From assembly GCA_012103035.1 (NCBI GenBank), contig JAAVLL010000002.1, forward strand, positions 1,116,001 to 1,180,000: a DNA stretch of 64,000 nt, read 5' to 3'. This DNA is from Brucella oryzae. Its GTDB lineage: Bacteria > Pseudomonadota > Alphaproteobacteria > Rhizobiales > Rhizobiaceae. The notes beneath the pieces are model-generated. The model was not told the origin of the DNA. It saw nothing but the letters and a program-made list of their open reading frames with translations, and did not search any database. The translations under genes and the position numbers were made by a program. Each line of letters opens with the position of its first letter. The stretch's first letter is position 1. This document shows positions 20,940-30,903 of this stretch, piece after piece.

Positions 20940-21961
20940 ATGTCCTTCGCGACGCGCCAAGCCTGGCTGGATGCCGTCATTATGATGGCCTCGGTTGGAA
21001 TCGTTCTGGTACTGGTTCAAAGCTTTGGTACGGCTTCGGCCATCCGAGTAGCAACGAATGCTGCGATCCTGCTGATCGCCGTGTTGGGATTGCAGATATT
21101 CTCGGGTAATACGGGTATAGTCTCATTCGGTCATGCCGGGTTCATGGCGATTGGTGCCTATACGACCGGAATCCTGACTTTGCCCGCAGCGATTCAACGC
21201 ACCGCCTTGAAGGATTTGCCGTCATGGCTGGCCGGACATGAAATGTCTATGTTGAGTGCGCTGCTGGTGGTCGTTGGTATAATGCTGCTGCTCGGAGTTG
21301 TGAGCAGTTTGCCGTTCTTCAGACTTGGCGGCTCATCGGCATCGATCGCAACTCTGGCCATGCTCATCATTGTATTTTCAATGCTGGTTGCCTCGCGTGA
21401 AATCACACGCGGGGCCCAACCATTCTATGGCGTGCCGAGGTCAATGACATTATGGCACGCTGGAACGGCAGCTATGGCCGGGCTTCTCATAGCGCGTCTG
21501 TATCGGGAGACGAAATGGGGCCGTGGCGCCCGTGCCAGTTCTGATGACGAACGCGGAACCGCTGCAATCGGCGTCCATTTTCACCGGGCACGCGTGATCT
21601 GCTGGATACTCAGCGTCGTATTTGCCGGCGTGGCGGGCGGGATGATGGCCCATTTCCTGGGAGCATTCTCACCCAAGGACTTCTATTTTGAACTGTCATT
21701 CAGCCTACTTGCAATGTTGATCGTCGGCGGCATGGGAACGGTGACAGGCGCACTCTCGGGCGTAGCGGTCATAACCTTGCTAAACGAAATTGTCCGGCGC
21801 GTGGAGGGCGGCGGCCAATTTCTGGGCATGGACGTGCCTCCGATTTTGGCCTGACCCAAGGTGTTCTGGCAATCGCCATGATCCTTATCATCTGGCGGCG
21901 TCCGGTTGGGCTGTTTGGTCAAAGCGAGCTTCGAACTCTCGAACGTCTTGGCAAACGGGCG
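20940..21961 (+). CDS. livM: branched-chain-type ABC transporter permease LivM (frameshift near C-terminus)
   Basis: Inner-membrane permease of a HAAT-family importer. It starts MSFATRQAWLDAVIMMAS at 20940, then LQIFSGNTGIVSFGHAGFMAIGAY, the LivM hallmark, and LLAMLIVGGMGTVTGALSGVAV near the end. The frame changes near 21838, leading to FGLTQGVLAIAMILIIWRRPVGLFG. Once corrected, no stop separates it from the following ATP-binding protein, so livM and livG may be one fused gene (see findings). Confidence 0.83.
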
Positions 21962-22746
21962 ATGTCGCAAGCCCCCGCGCCCCACAAGAAATCACTACGA
22001 CCGAGACGCTTGGCTCCGTTAATGTCAGCCGCTTTTTCGGAGGCGTGAAGGCTGTCAACGGCATCACCATCGCTTTTGAAACCGCACGCATCAGCGGCAT
22101 TATCGGGCCGAACGGCGCGGGCAAGACCACCTTTCTCAATCTGCTGTCGGGAGACATCGCCCCCACAGACGGTAAGATTGTACTGAACGGCCAGACCATC
22201 AATGGGAAATCTGTCGACTTTGCGCGTCACGGAATCGCACGGACATTCCAGAATTTACGAATTTTTCCCAATATGAGCGTCCTCGAAAATGTCGCGCTTG
22301 CCGCAGCGCAAGTCGCCGGATCCGGAATTGAAGCTGAAACAAACGCCTTAAATGAGCTACGTTTCATGCAACTGGAAGAATATGCTCATATCCGGGCCGG
22401 TTCCCTCGCCTATGGTCAGAAACGCAGGCTGGAAATTGCCCGGGCCTTGGCCCTGCGTCCAAGTTTTCTTCTGCTTGACGAACCCGCCGCAGGCATGAAC
22501 GGCGCCGAAACGGCCCAGCTTGTCACCTTATTGCGTCAGGTGCGTGATGAACGCGGACTGGGGATCATCCTGATTGAGCACGACATGGGGCTTGTGATGT
22601 CGCTATGCGAGCGCGTGGCGGTCATTGATCACGGCGAGCTCATAGCAGACGACCTGCCAGGCAAAATCCAGCAGAACCCGGAAGTCATTGCAGCCTATCT
22701 CGGATCCAGGGCTGCCGACGCAATGCTTGCAGGAAAGACAGCATAA
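21962..22746 (+). CDS. livG: branched-chain-type ABC transporter ATPase LivG (frameshift near start)
   Basis: Cytoplasmic ATPase. An ATG at 21962 (MSQAPAPHK) is followed by a frame change near 21988 into TTETLGSVNVSRFFGGVKAV. Walker A GPNGAGKTTF, the LivG-type signature LAYGQKRRLEIARALAL, Walker B FLLLDEPAAGM and switch His in IILIEHDM are present. It ends PEVIAAYLG..AADAMLAGKTA. The ATG is in phase with the corrected livM frame, so it might be internal to a livM-livG fusion rather than a real start. Confidence 0.85.
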
Positions 22747-22764
22747 ATAAAACAAGGGGAATAA

Positions 22765-23916
22765 ATGATGCTAAAATATCTGTCGCTATTAACCGCCTCG
22801 ACCGCCCTGCTGTTTACTGGCGAGGCGCTTGCAGAAGATTTCCAGATTGATTGGCAACCGCTCAAAGCGGCGTTCTGGCACCCTATGACCAGCCGGCGTT
22901 GAACGGTTTTCGGATGGGCATCGACGAGATTAATGCCAAAGGCGGCCTCGCAGGCAAGTATCCGGTCAAACTGATCATCAAAGACACCAGATCGGACATG
23001 TCGCAGACGGCAGCAGCCACGCAAGAGCTTGTCGATGACGGCGTAAAGTTTGTTATTTCGCCTTGTGACGCTGATGCATCAATCGCTGCCGGTCAGGTTA
23101 CTCAGCCTGCTGGCATTCCAACTATGACATTTTGTGGCTCTGCTCCCGTCCTGACCACAGCGGTTGGCGATGTCATGTTTGGCTCTTATCCGGCTGACAA
23201 TCTCCAGGCCACCAAGATTGCCGACTACGCTTCCAGAAGCGGACTGAAAACCGCATATATCATGATTTCGCCAGACAGCGCCTATCATGCAAATCTGCCC
23301 GAATTCTTCGCGACCGTATTTGAGAAAAAGGGCGGCAAGATCATCGGACGCGGCAACTATTCGGTTGGACAGCCGGATTTTTCGGCAGAAGTGACAAAAA
23401 TAAAGAACTTGGCGGAGAAGCCGGACATCATTTTCACTGCTGCTTATGAACCCGATTTTCCAGCGTTCATTCAGCAGCTGCGTACGCTGGCGTGACGGTT
23501 CCGGTATGGGGTGCGGACGCGATCAATACCCCGACGGTTGCCGGGTTAGGCAATCTCGTCAACGGCGTCCTCTTCACGGCACCCGGCCACGCCGCGCCAG
23601 GCAGCAAGCTTGAGGCGTTCAATGAGGAATTCAAAAGGTCTATGGGCATGCGCCTGAGTCTGCATATGAGGCGAACGGTTACGAAATTGCAGGGATTATC
23701 GACGCTGCGGTGACAACAGCCGGTTCCACCGATCCAGCGGCGATACGGGAGGCAATTTCACACCTCAAAGACTTTGAAGGCGTCACCGGCAGGATCACTT
23801 ACGAGGGCACGACCGGCATGCCTGTCCGTTCGGTAGCTTTGTACAAATATCAAGATGGGAAAGCCGTGTTCCTCGAGAGCGGAGTGCCGACGCCGGAAGA
23901 CATTCCAGCTCCGTGA
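22765..23916 (+). CDS. ABC transporter substrate-binding protein, LivK/amino-acid type (three frameshifts)
   Basis: Periplasmic type I binding protein. The start MMLKYLSLLTASTALLF follows AAGGGGA and has a cleavable signal peptide ending ALAED. Frame changes near 22845, 23494 and 23650. Between them lie ATAQSGVLAPYDQPALNGF, GIDEINAKGGLAGKYPVKL and ELVDDGVKFVISPCDADAS, all normal for the family; the ligand is often an amino acid, urea or amide. Three added bases give 384 aa. Substrate cannot be read from sequence; the catabolic neighbours suggest a small amide or amino acid derivative. Confidence 0.85.
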
Positions 23917-23938
23917 TTTGTGCCCCAGGAAAAGTACA

Positions 23939-24648
23939 ATGCTTGATGTTCAGTCACTTGTCGTTCGCTACGGCGAGATACAAGCCGTTCGATCTGTCTC
24001 CTTTACGGTTGGAGAAGGAGAGATACTGGCATTGGTCGGAGCCAATGGCGCCGGAAAGAGCTCCACTCTTTCCGGGATAGCCGGTCTGGTTAAACCAAAA
24101 TCGGGAAAAGTTCTGTTCAAAGGTGCGGATTTGACAGGCCTCGCGGCAGAACGAATCTCTCGAATGGGCATAGCTCTTGTCCCCGAAGGGCGGCGGATAT
24201 TTGCCAATCTCACCGTAGCGGAGAACCTCCGGCTGGGTGGGGCAAGTCATCTCGGACGGGACGATTTTACACGCAGCGAAGCCGAGATGCTCGATCTGTT
24301 TCCCATACTCCGGCGATATTATCGCACGCGCGGCGGCCTTTTATCGGGTGGCGAGCAACAAATGCTCGCCATAGCGCGGGCGCTTATGTCCGCGCCATCG
24401 CTCATCTTGCTGGACGAACCCTCACTGGGATTGGCTCCACAGTTGATCGACACCGTGTTTGAGCTGATTGCCAGATTACGCCAGCGCGGACTGACCGTCC
24501 TTCTGATCGAACAAAATATCGGACTCGCGCTGGAAATCGCCGACCGCGCAATCGTATTGGCCAACGGGGCAGTCACCATGTCGGGAGTGCCGCAGAATTA
24601 CGTCATTCGGACCTGGTGCGTCAGGCCTATTTGGGAGCGTCGGCATGA
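23939..24648 (+). CDS. livF: branched-chain-type ABC transporter ATPase LivF (one frameshift)
   Basis: Second ATPase of the importer. MLDVQSLVVRYGEIQAVRSV at the N-terminus, Walker A GANGAGKSS, signature LLSGGEQQMLAIARAL, Walker B LILLDEPSLGL and the LivF-typical ALVPEGRRIFANLTVAENL. The frame changes near 24595; the true C-terminus HSDLVRQAYLGASA stops at 24648, overlapping the livH ATG. One added base gives 236 aa, the family length. Confidence 0.9.
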
Positions 24649-25525
24649 TCCTGCAACAGTTCATCAATGCTCTCAGTCTCGGTGGGGTCTATGCCTTGCT
24701 GGCGCTCGGTCTGGCTATCGTCTTTTCCATCGTGGGTCTGATCAACTTTGCACATGGCGAGTTGATGACGATCGCAGGTTACAGTCTTCTGGGCGCGCTT
24801 CTGGCCGGATTACCATTTCCAATCGCCGTGCTCGTGGCTGTAGCAGCGGCGGCATTATCCGCCGTCATCATCGAGTTTGTCGCTTTCCGCCCGATGCGAT
24901 CCGCGTCGGTCACATCCCTGTTGCTGACATCGTTTGCGGTGTCGTCGCTGTTGAAAGTGGTTTTCCAGAATACAATATCGGCGCGACCGCAGGCGATTTC
25001 CATGCCCGGTTTTTCACGTCCGCGCAGCAAATCGGAGATATCACCGTCGGCAATGGCCCGATGATATCTATCGCTGTTTCTGCACTTGCGCTCGTCGGAC
25101 TGGAACTGTTCCTCAAGTTCACCAATACGGGCATTGCCATGCGCGCTGCAGCGGAGGATTTTGCCGTCGTTCGCCTGATGGGAATTTCTGCCTCCCGCAT
25201 CATTTCGACGGCATTCCTCATATCTGGAATCCTGGCCGGCATCGCCGCTCTTCTCTGGGTTGCTCAGCGTGCATCCGTCGACCCATATATGGGCTTCGCG
25301 CCAGTACTCAAAGCTTTCATCGCAGCGGTCATTGGAGGTCTCGGCTCATTACGGGGAGCCGTCGTAGGCGGCCTCTTGCTTGGCGCAATTGAAGTTATAC
25401 TCCAGGCCGTTCTCCCACCCGATCTTGCCGCTTACCGCGATGCCATCGTGCTTTCCGGTGTTCTTCTGATTTTGCTCGCCTTCCCTCAAGGCCTGCTCCC
25501 AGCATCGAAAGTCCAGCGCAGCTGA
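24645..25525 (+). CDS. livH: branched-chain-type ABC transporter permease LivH (one frameshift)
   Basis: Second permease subunit; starts MILQQFINALSLGGVYALLAL and has the LivH hallmark GLINFAHGELMTIAGY. The frame changes near 25010 and continues FFTSAQQIGDITVGN to GLLPASKVQRS. Typical IGGLGSLRGAVVGGLLLG is present. One added base gives 293 aa. The 4-base overlap with livF shows coupling; gene order here is M-G-K-F-H. Confidence 0.9.
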
Positions 25526-25545
25526 CTTATCTCAAAAGGTGACAC

Positions 25546-26208
25546 ATGACCGAATTTTCTATCGAATTTGCCGGAGAAAATATCAGGCGTTCTTCGGACT
25601 ATAAGGCAGGTCAAACAGCCTTTCTTTTGGTGGATATGCAGAGAATATGGGCGGAACCGGGCGCTGACCCCGTCCATCCCCAGGGTGAGGATACGCCTTT
25701 ATGCAACGGCTGTGGTCTACGGTCATACCAAATCAAAAGCGCCTGCTGGATGCATTCCGCAAGGCTGATCAAAACGTCTTGCACACAATCATCGAGAGCT
25801 TGACCGCGGACGGACGCGACCGGTCCCTGGATCACAAACTCGGATATGCACGTGCCGAAAGGCGACCCGATGGGCGCAATCATCGAGCCTCTGGCCCCTG
25901 CGGAAAATGAAATCATTCTGCCGAAAACATCGTCAGGCGTGTTCAACTCCACCAATATTGATTACGTGCTTCGCAATTTAAATACACGTTTTCTCATCAT
26001 TGCTGGAATTGTGACCGATCAATGTGTGGATATGGCGGTTCGCGATGCCGCTGACCGCGGATATCTGGTTACTCTTGTCGAAGATGCTTGCGCAACCTAC
26101 ACGGACGAACGGCATCGGGCGGCTCTGCGCGCATTCGGTGGCTATTGCTGGATTACGACAACCGATGAAGTTGTGCGTCGCATTGATGCGATGGGAAAAG
26201 CGCAATGA
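25546..26208 (+). CDS. isochorismatase-family cysteine hydrolase (two compensating frameshifts)
   Basis: Cytoplasmic amidase-like hydrolase. Catalytic Asp in AFLLVDMQRIW near residue 30 and nucleophile Cys in GIVTDQCVDMAVRDAADRGY; the middle block RLLDAFRKADQNVLHTIIESL lies in another phase between about 25710 and 25838. The shifts cancel, giving 220 aa. The ATG at 26205 of the next gene overlaps its stop. Families with this fold cleave nicotinamide, ureidoacrylate, carbamoyl amino acids and biuret; which one applies here is unknown. Confidence 0.78.
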
Positions 26209-27513
26209 CATCACATCTGGTTTCCTTTGTTACAACTGACATCTGCGCGATCACGCGTGGGCGGGCTTTCAGCGGAGCGTTGCGCTTCGCAACTGGAAAA
26301 GGGATGCGGCTGGGTTCCGGCAAATATAGCGCTTACGCCTTTTGATATCATTGCCGACGACAATCCTTATGGCTCGGCCGGCGATCTGCGGCTGATGCCG
26401 GACGTCAGGGCACATACTGACATTTGCAACGTAGCCGGATTGCCAAAGCTGAGCTTCTATCAGGGCGATCTGCAGGAGCTGGATGGAAGCCCATGGGAAG
26501 GCTGTGTCCGCTCGATGCTCAAGAATGCAAGTTCAGACCTTGAGAGAAAATATGGATTGCGAGTGATCGCCGCCTTTGAGCATGAATTCTCGCTGACAGG
26601 CGAAGCTCTTGATTCTGGGCCATCGTTCTCAATCACATCTTTGCGCGCATCAGGTGGTTTCCTGCCATGTTGTGGGCAGCTCTCGAAGAATCCGGACTCG
26701 AACCCGAATGCTTCCTGCCTGAATATGGTGCGCGCCAATATGAACTCGTGAACGCACCAGCGCCAGCGCTTGAGGCGGCAGACCGTGCGACCGCATTGCG
26801 GATAATTACGCGAGAGGTCGCCAGAGCCAACGGCATGCGAGCGATTTTCTCCCCAAGACGGCACCGGATGCAGTGGGGAACGGTGTTCATATCCACCTGT
26901 CGTTCACGGACATCGAGGGAAATTCGGTAACCTTTGACGCAGAACGCCCCGGACGATTGTCAGCTATTGCATCGCGCTTTGCATCGGGGATCTTGCGCCA
27001 TATGCCTGCATTGACTGCGCTCTGTGCGCCTTCGGTTGTTTCCTATCAGCGTTTGAAGCCGCATAACTGGTCGGCTGCCTGGACGACATTGGGGAAAAGG
27101 ATCGTGAGGCCACACTGAGAATTTGTCCCACGCCTTCGAAACCGGATTACGATCCCAGCCGTGCATTCAACATGGAGTTCCGTGCTGCTGACGCGACAGC
27201 ATCGCCACATCTTTCCCTGTTCGCGCTTATTCGTGCGGGAATGGAGGGGCTGGAAAACGGGACCGATCTGCCTCCCATCACCAAGGGCGATCCGGAAACC
27301 CTTGATGCGAAAACCCGCATGGACAATGGAATTTCAAGATTGCCATCTTCATTGCCGCAAGCGCTGGAGGCGCTTGAAGCAGACGAAACCGTAATGGGCT
27401 GGTTTCATCAGAATTTCAAGAAAGCATACCTCGCGATGCGCCGTAAGGAAATCCAGCTAACAGCCGGTCTGGATGACTGGGCAATTTGCGAGCGTTACAG
27501 CCGGATTTATTGA
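26205..27513 (+). CDS. glutamine synthetase-family ligase (about four frameshifts)
   Basis: ATP-dependent gamma-glutamyl ligase of the GS fold, probably joining glutamate to an amine rather than ammonia. Start MTSHLVSFVTTDICAITRGR; metal-binding AFEHEFSL; GNGVHIHLSFTD (HxH of the active site); SYQRLKPHNWSAAW..LGEKDREATLRI, the substrate and Arg-flap region; C-terminus FKKAYLAMRRKEIQ. The frame changes near 26270, 26650, 26850 and 27090. About 436 aa corrected, the size of PuuA/GlnA-like enzymes and shorter than biosynthetic GSI. Overlap with the upstream hydrolase suggests one operon. Confidence 0.78.
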
Positions 27514-27529
27514 GGATAGAATATTGACA

Positions 27530-28326
27530 ATGCGAACCAGCCAACCACTCATTGGGTTGAGTGAGCCGCCACCTTATGGAGTTTACAACCCATCGGGCAC
27601 CTCCGACGTCGTATTGATATGTGAGCACGCTTCTCCGTTGATTCCAGAGGCCCTGAATGGGTTGGGCTTGCCCGATAGCGATCAAAAGCGCCACATCGGA
27701 TGGGATATAGGAGCATTGAGAGTTGCCGAGCAGCTCGCTGATTTGCTCGATGCGCCGCTATTCTATACCAACTATTCCCGGCTAGTACTGGATGCCAATC
27801 GGCCTCATGCTTCAGAGCAAATGTTTCCGGAAATATCCGAAAGGACCGTTATCCCGGGTAACTTGAACTTAAGCGAAGCGGAAAAGGCCCAACGTGTTGC
27901 TTATTTCTTCGAGCCGTTTCACACCGCCATTGACCGCTTTCTTGATCGGCGTCTGGAACAATTGCAGTCAACACGCATAGTAACGGTTCACAGCTTCACC
28001 CCCATTTATAAAGATGAAACTCGACCGTGGGAGGTCGGTATTCTCTATGGCACAGCAAAGGGATTTGGCCAGCAGATCATCGGCTGTCTGCAGTGTGAAA
28101 ATATTACATGTATTGGCGAAAATGAACCCTATCAAATCGATATCAATGATTATGCAATACCTGTGCATGGCGACAAGCGTGGTATTCCGCAGTTCTGATC
28201 GAACTGCGTCACGATCTTATTTCGACCCCACCCGGCATACAGAGATGGACAAAATATCTGGCAAGAGCGTTGGAAGAAAAATATGAAACCGAAACACAGG
28301 TAACGACGAATGAGCGATCATACTGA
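27530..28326 (+). CDS. N-formylglutamate amidohydrolase family protein (one frameshift)
   Basis: Zn-dependent hydrolase of the FGase family. MRTSQPLIGLSEPPPYGVYN, then DVVLICEHASPLIPEAL (metal ligand region), HIGWDIGALRVAEQLADLL, SRLVLDANRPH and VTVHSFTPIYKDETRPWEVG are all family motifs. The frame changes near 28190; the end AVLIELRHDLISTPPGIQRW to ERSY stops at 28326. One added base gives 265 aa. A TTG at 27524, closer to GAGGATA, is an alternative start. Next to a GS-like ligase it may cleave a gamma-glutamyl or N-acyl-glutamate intermediate. Confidence 0.8.
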
Positions 28327-28797
28327 TAATTTTCAGCGGCTATCACGAGATTGTCGATCAACTTGAGCCATTATCGATTGAGTATCGGTTTTGATTGGGG
28401 AAGTCACGCACCTAACCGACGTCAATCGAGAAAACTATAAAGACATGCATCGATCTTTGTGCGGAAAAACATATCTGACGCGTGCTCCAACACTGCGGTA
28501 ATGGACGATATTGGCAACGATAACGTATCGCCTGATATTGATGTTGGCTGTTTCCGTCCAACCAAACTTTTACGGCAGCGCCGGTTCTTGAGGCAGTCAA
28601 AAACCTTACCGAAACCAGTTAGCAAAGTTATCCAGTCTGATATCTCTTCAGCAATATTTTATGGATGAGTGACCTAAAGTTCGACCTATCCGACACTTCA
28701 GGCATTCATCCGTCAGTGCTCAATGTTCCACAATTGAAGCCTAGGGTGGATCATCCCGTTTGCGCATTATTTTTAATGAATGAGCTTATTTTGAGGG
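28327..28797. other. gene-poor stretch, no supported gene
   Basis: AT-richer than its surroundings. On the plus strand near 28505-28590 a short hydrophobic reading (YRLILMLAVSVQPNF) looks like one membrane helix with a stop soon after. I see no start site, family or RNA signal strong enough to call a gene; it may be a scar of a membrane sensor. Confidence 0.4.
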
Positions 28798-29097
28798 TCA
28801 GGAAACGCCAAACTGATAACCAAGCCTTGCATTGTCGATTCGTGTGAGAGCTGTGTTGAAGGCTGCAACCATTGGCTTCTGTTCTGCCGGCGTATCAAGG
28901 TCGGAAATTCTTCGGCCTCCAAACAGACCGTCAATCTGTTCAGCTGAATCGACAACTCTCCTGACGGGAGATGTGATCGTACGCTTGACTGCGACGACAG
29001 AGATAGTTGTTGTGGCGATGAGAAGTATAAAGCCCCTGGGGCCAGACACCCCATAAGGCGGAAAGTATAGTCTGACTTTCAGTGAGTGAAACGCCAC
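28798..29097 (-). pseudogene. HAMP-linker fragment of a sensor kinase or chemoreceptor
   Basis: A 99-aa minus-strand frame has a membrane segment (FILLIATTTISVVAVKRTI) followed by TSPVRRVVDSAEQIDGLFGG, which resembles the linker of histidine kinases and MCPs, with DLDTPAEQKPMVAAFNTAL after it. Neither the periplasmic sensor nor a kinase or signalling domain is attached, so it is probably a remnant. Confidence is limited because HAMP domains are divergent. Confidence 0.4.
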
Positions 29098-29106
29098 CGA
29101 ACGTGA

Positions 29107-29606
29107 TTATTTGACCGCGATTGTTTTCATTGACAATTCGCAGGTCATTTTACAGGGCATTTCGGAAGTCTGCTTGACCGTCTGGCTTGGTACGTCGGTC
29201 TTCAGGTTCTGAACACCCTTGATCCGGCTCAGATATTCCGACTGGAAGCGGCGGTAATCCTCGATATCCGCCGCAACCACCCGGATCATCGCATCATAAT
29301 CGCCAAGCATGAAATAGCATTCCAGCACCTGCGGCAGCTTCAATATCTCCTTGGCGAAGGTTTGCAGCGTTTCCTCGTCCTGCTGGTCCAGCCGGATGCG
29401 GGTGAAGAAGGTCAGCCCCTTGCCGACCTTGGCCGGGTTCAGCACCGCGACATAGCGGTCGATCACCCCGCCTCTTCCAGAAGCTTGACCCGCCGCAGGC
29501 AGGGCGAAGGCGAAAGCCCGACCTCGCGCGCAAGATCGTTGTTGGCAATGCGGCCGTCACGCTGCAGCACGCGCAGAATCCGTTTGTCGATATCATCCAG
29601 CTTCAT
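29107..29606 (-). CDS. Lrp/AsnC-family transcriptional regulator (one frameshift)
   Basis: DNA-binding amino-acid sensor. The ATG at 29606 gives MKLDDIDKRILRVLQRDG, helix-turn-helix NNDLAREVGLSPSPCLRRVK, then after a missing G in a G-run near 29467 the RAM domain (VGKGLTFFTRIRL, LECYFMLGDYDAMIRVVA, VPSQTVKQTSEMP). One added base gives 166 aa, as expected. Divergent from azlCD, the usual arrangement for a branched-chain amino acid export regulator. Confidence 0.9.
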
Positions 29607-29674
29607 TGGCTTTCAATTCCATTTATGGCGATATTACTGGCATTCTCTGCCAAACATTGATGCAACACCCATAA

Positions 29675-29715
29675 TTCGCAATCAAATTGCTCACGGAATT
29701 GATTATAGTTGCGAA
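29675..29715. promoter_or_regulatory. imperfect dyad between lrp-like gene and azlC
   Basis: Outer arms TTCGCAA (29675-29681) and TTGCGAA (29709-29715) with inner AATCAAATTG facing AATTGATT. AT-rich dyads of this size are typical Lrp/AsnC binding sites, so this is a candidate operator for both genes. Confidence 0.5.
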
Positions 29716-29783
29716 ACTCTCAAGCAAACAGGCAAGAGACTGAGCAAGGGGCAGCCAATTACCGGCCAGCCAACGGGAATTTT

Positions 29784-30518
29784 ATGGATATTTCACAGGC
29801 CTATGCGCCTCAAAAGCAGGTCCGGGCGCGGCTCGGAATTCCGTCGCGGCCGCCGCCGGCCTGCCGGTTCTGCTTGGCATTATTCCCTATGCGCTGGTTC
29901 TGGGCGCGCAGGCCGCACAAAGGGCTTAAGCATCGTCGAAGTGCCGATGATGACGGGGCTGAACTTCGCAGGCGGGTCGGAATTCGCGGCCATCCAGCTT
30001 GGACCTCGCCGCCGCATGTCCTGCTGATTGTCGCGATCACCTTTCTGGTCAACAGCCGCCATCTGTTGATGGGCGCGGCTCTGGCGCCCTTCATCCGCCA
30101 TCTGCCCAAGCGCAAGGCTTTTGCGAGCCTGTTTCTCATGTGCGATGAAAGCTGGGCGCTCGGCCTTGCCGATGCGAAACGCCGCCAGTCGAAAGGCGTC
30201 AATCCGGCGCTGAGCCTCACCTTCTATGCCGGTGTGGCCATTCCCTTCTATCTCGCATGGGTGGTCTTCACCACGCTGGGCGCGGCCTTCGGCCCGATGA
30301 TGGGCGACCTGCGCCCCTATGGTTTCGACATGGCCTTTCCGGCGGTGTTTCTGGTTCTGCTGGCGGGCATGTGGAAGGGTTTTGCCGCCGCGCGCCCATG
30401 GCTGGTCAGCCTTGTGGTGGCGGCGCTGACCTATCTCACCATTCCCGGCGCCTGGTATGTCGCCGCCGGTGCCTTGTCCGGTCTTGTTGCAGCCTATCTG
30501 CTGGCAGGTGAAGAATGA
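29784..30518 (+). CDS. azlC: AzlC family branched-chain amino acid exporter subunit (about three frameshifts)
   Basis: Large membrane subunit of the AzlCD/BrnFE exporter. Start MDISQAYAPQKQ at 29784; between about 29820 and 30005 the correct reading uses two other phases (AAAAGLPVLLGIIPYALVLG; LSIVEVPMMTGLNFAGGSEFAAIQL), then returns to TSPPHVLLIVAITFLVNSRHLLMGAAL. The shifts cancel, so start and stop share one phase and 244 aa are encoded. A naive translation would look intact but contain about 60 wrong residues. Overlaps azlD by 4 bases. Confidence 0.85.
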   Translation: MDISQAYAPQKQVRARLGIPSRPPPACRFCLALFPMRWFWARRPHKGLKHRRSADDDGAELRRRVGIRGHPAWTSPPHVLLIVAITFLVNSRHLLMGAALAPFIRHLPKRKAFASLFLMCDESWALGLADAKRRQSKGVNPALSLTFYAGVAIPFYLAWVVFTTLGAAFGPMMGDLRPYGFDMAFPAVFLVLLAGMWKGFAAARPWLVSLVVAALTYLTIPGAWYVAAGALSGLVAAYLLAGEE

Positions 30519-30814
30519 TCGATCCGTTAGCCGTTCTGACCATCGTTCTGATGGCAAGTGTTACTTATCTCACGCGGATCGGCGGCTATGTGCTGTTGCG
30601 CAACCGCACGCTCAGCAAGCGCGCAACGGCAGTGATGGAAGCAGCACCAGGCTGCGTTCTAATCTCGGTCATCGCGCCCGATTTCGTGTCCGACAAGCCA
30701 GCCGACCTGATCGCGCTTGCAATCACGATCTTCGCCGCGACGCGCTTTTCCATGCTTCCAACCGTGCTGATCGGCATTGGCGCGGCAGGCGCCTGCCGCT
30801 ACCTGATCGGGTAA
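30515..30814 (+). CDS. azlD: AzlD family branched-chain amino acid exporter small subunit
   Basis: Intact 99-aa small membrane partner of AzlC with four hydrophobic segments. MIDPLAVLTIVLMASVTYLT and RIGGYVLLR..TLSKRATAVMEAAPGCVLISV are typical of AzlD. It starts inside the azlC stop (ATGA). Confidence 0.9.
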   Translation: MIDPLAVLTIVLMASVTYLTRIGGYVLLRNRTLSKRATAVMEAAPGCVLISVIAPDFVSDKPADLIALAITIFAATRFSMLPTVLIGIGAAGACRYLIG

Positions 30815-30890
30815 AGCACGTCTCCAAAAAGTGGAAACCGGTTTTGGATAAAGACATGCTTGAAAGCAAATAAGCATGTCTCCCGAACAA
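30815..30890. repeat. intergenic palindromic repeat
   Basis: AAAGCACGTCTCC..AAAAGTGGAAACCGGTTTTGG..GACATGCTT followed by an AAGCATGTC copy facing it. Same general design as the element at 4557-4650 (GTG.GAA.CGGTTTTG core); the outer AGCATGTC arms could form a terminator-like stem after azlD. Confidence 0.55.
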
Positions 30891-30903
30891 ATAGCGGCAG
30901 AGT

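Noticed and set aside
19701..21854. A 717-residue FAD oxidase-permease fusion
   Set aside because: Restoring one T near 20910 recovers the normal oxidase end and a separate LivM start.
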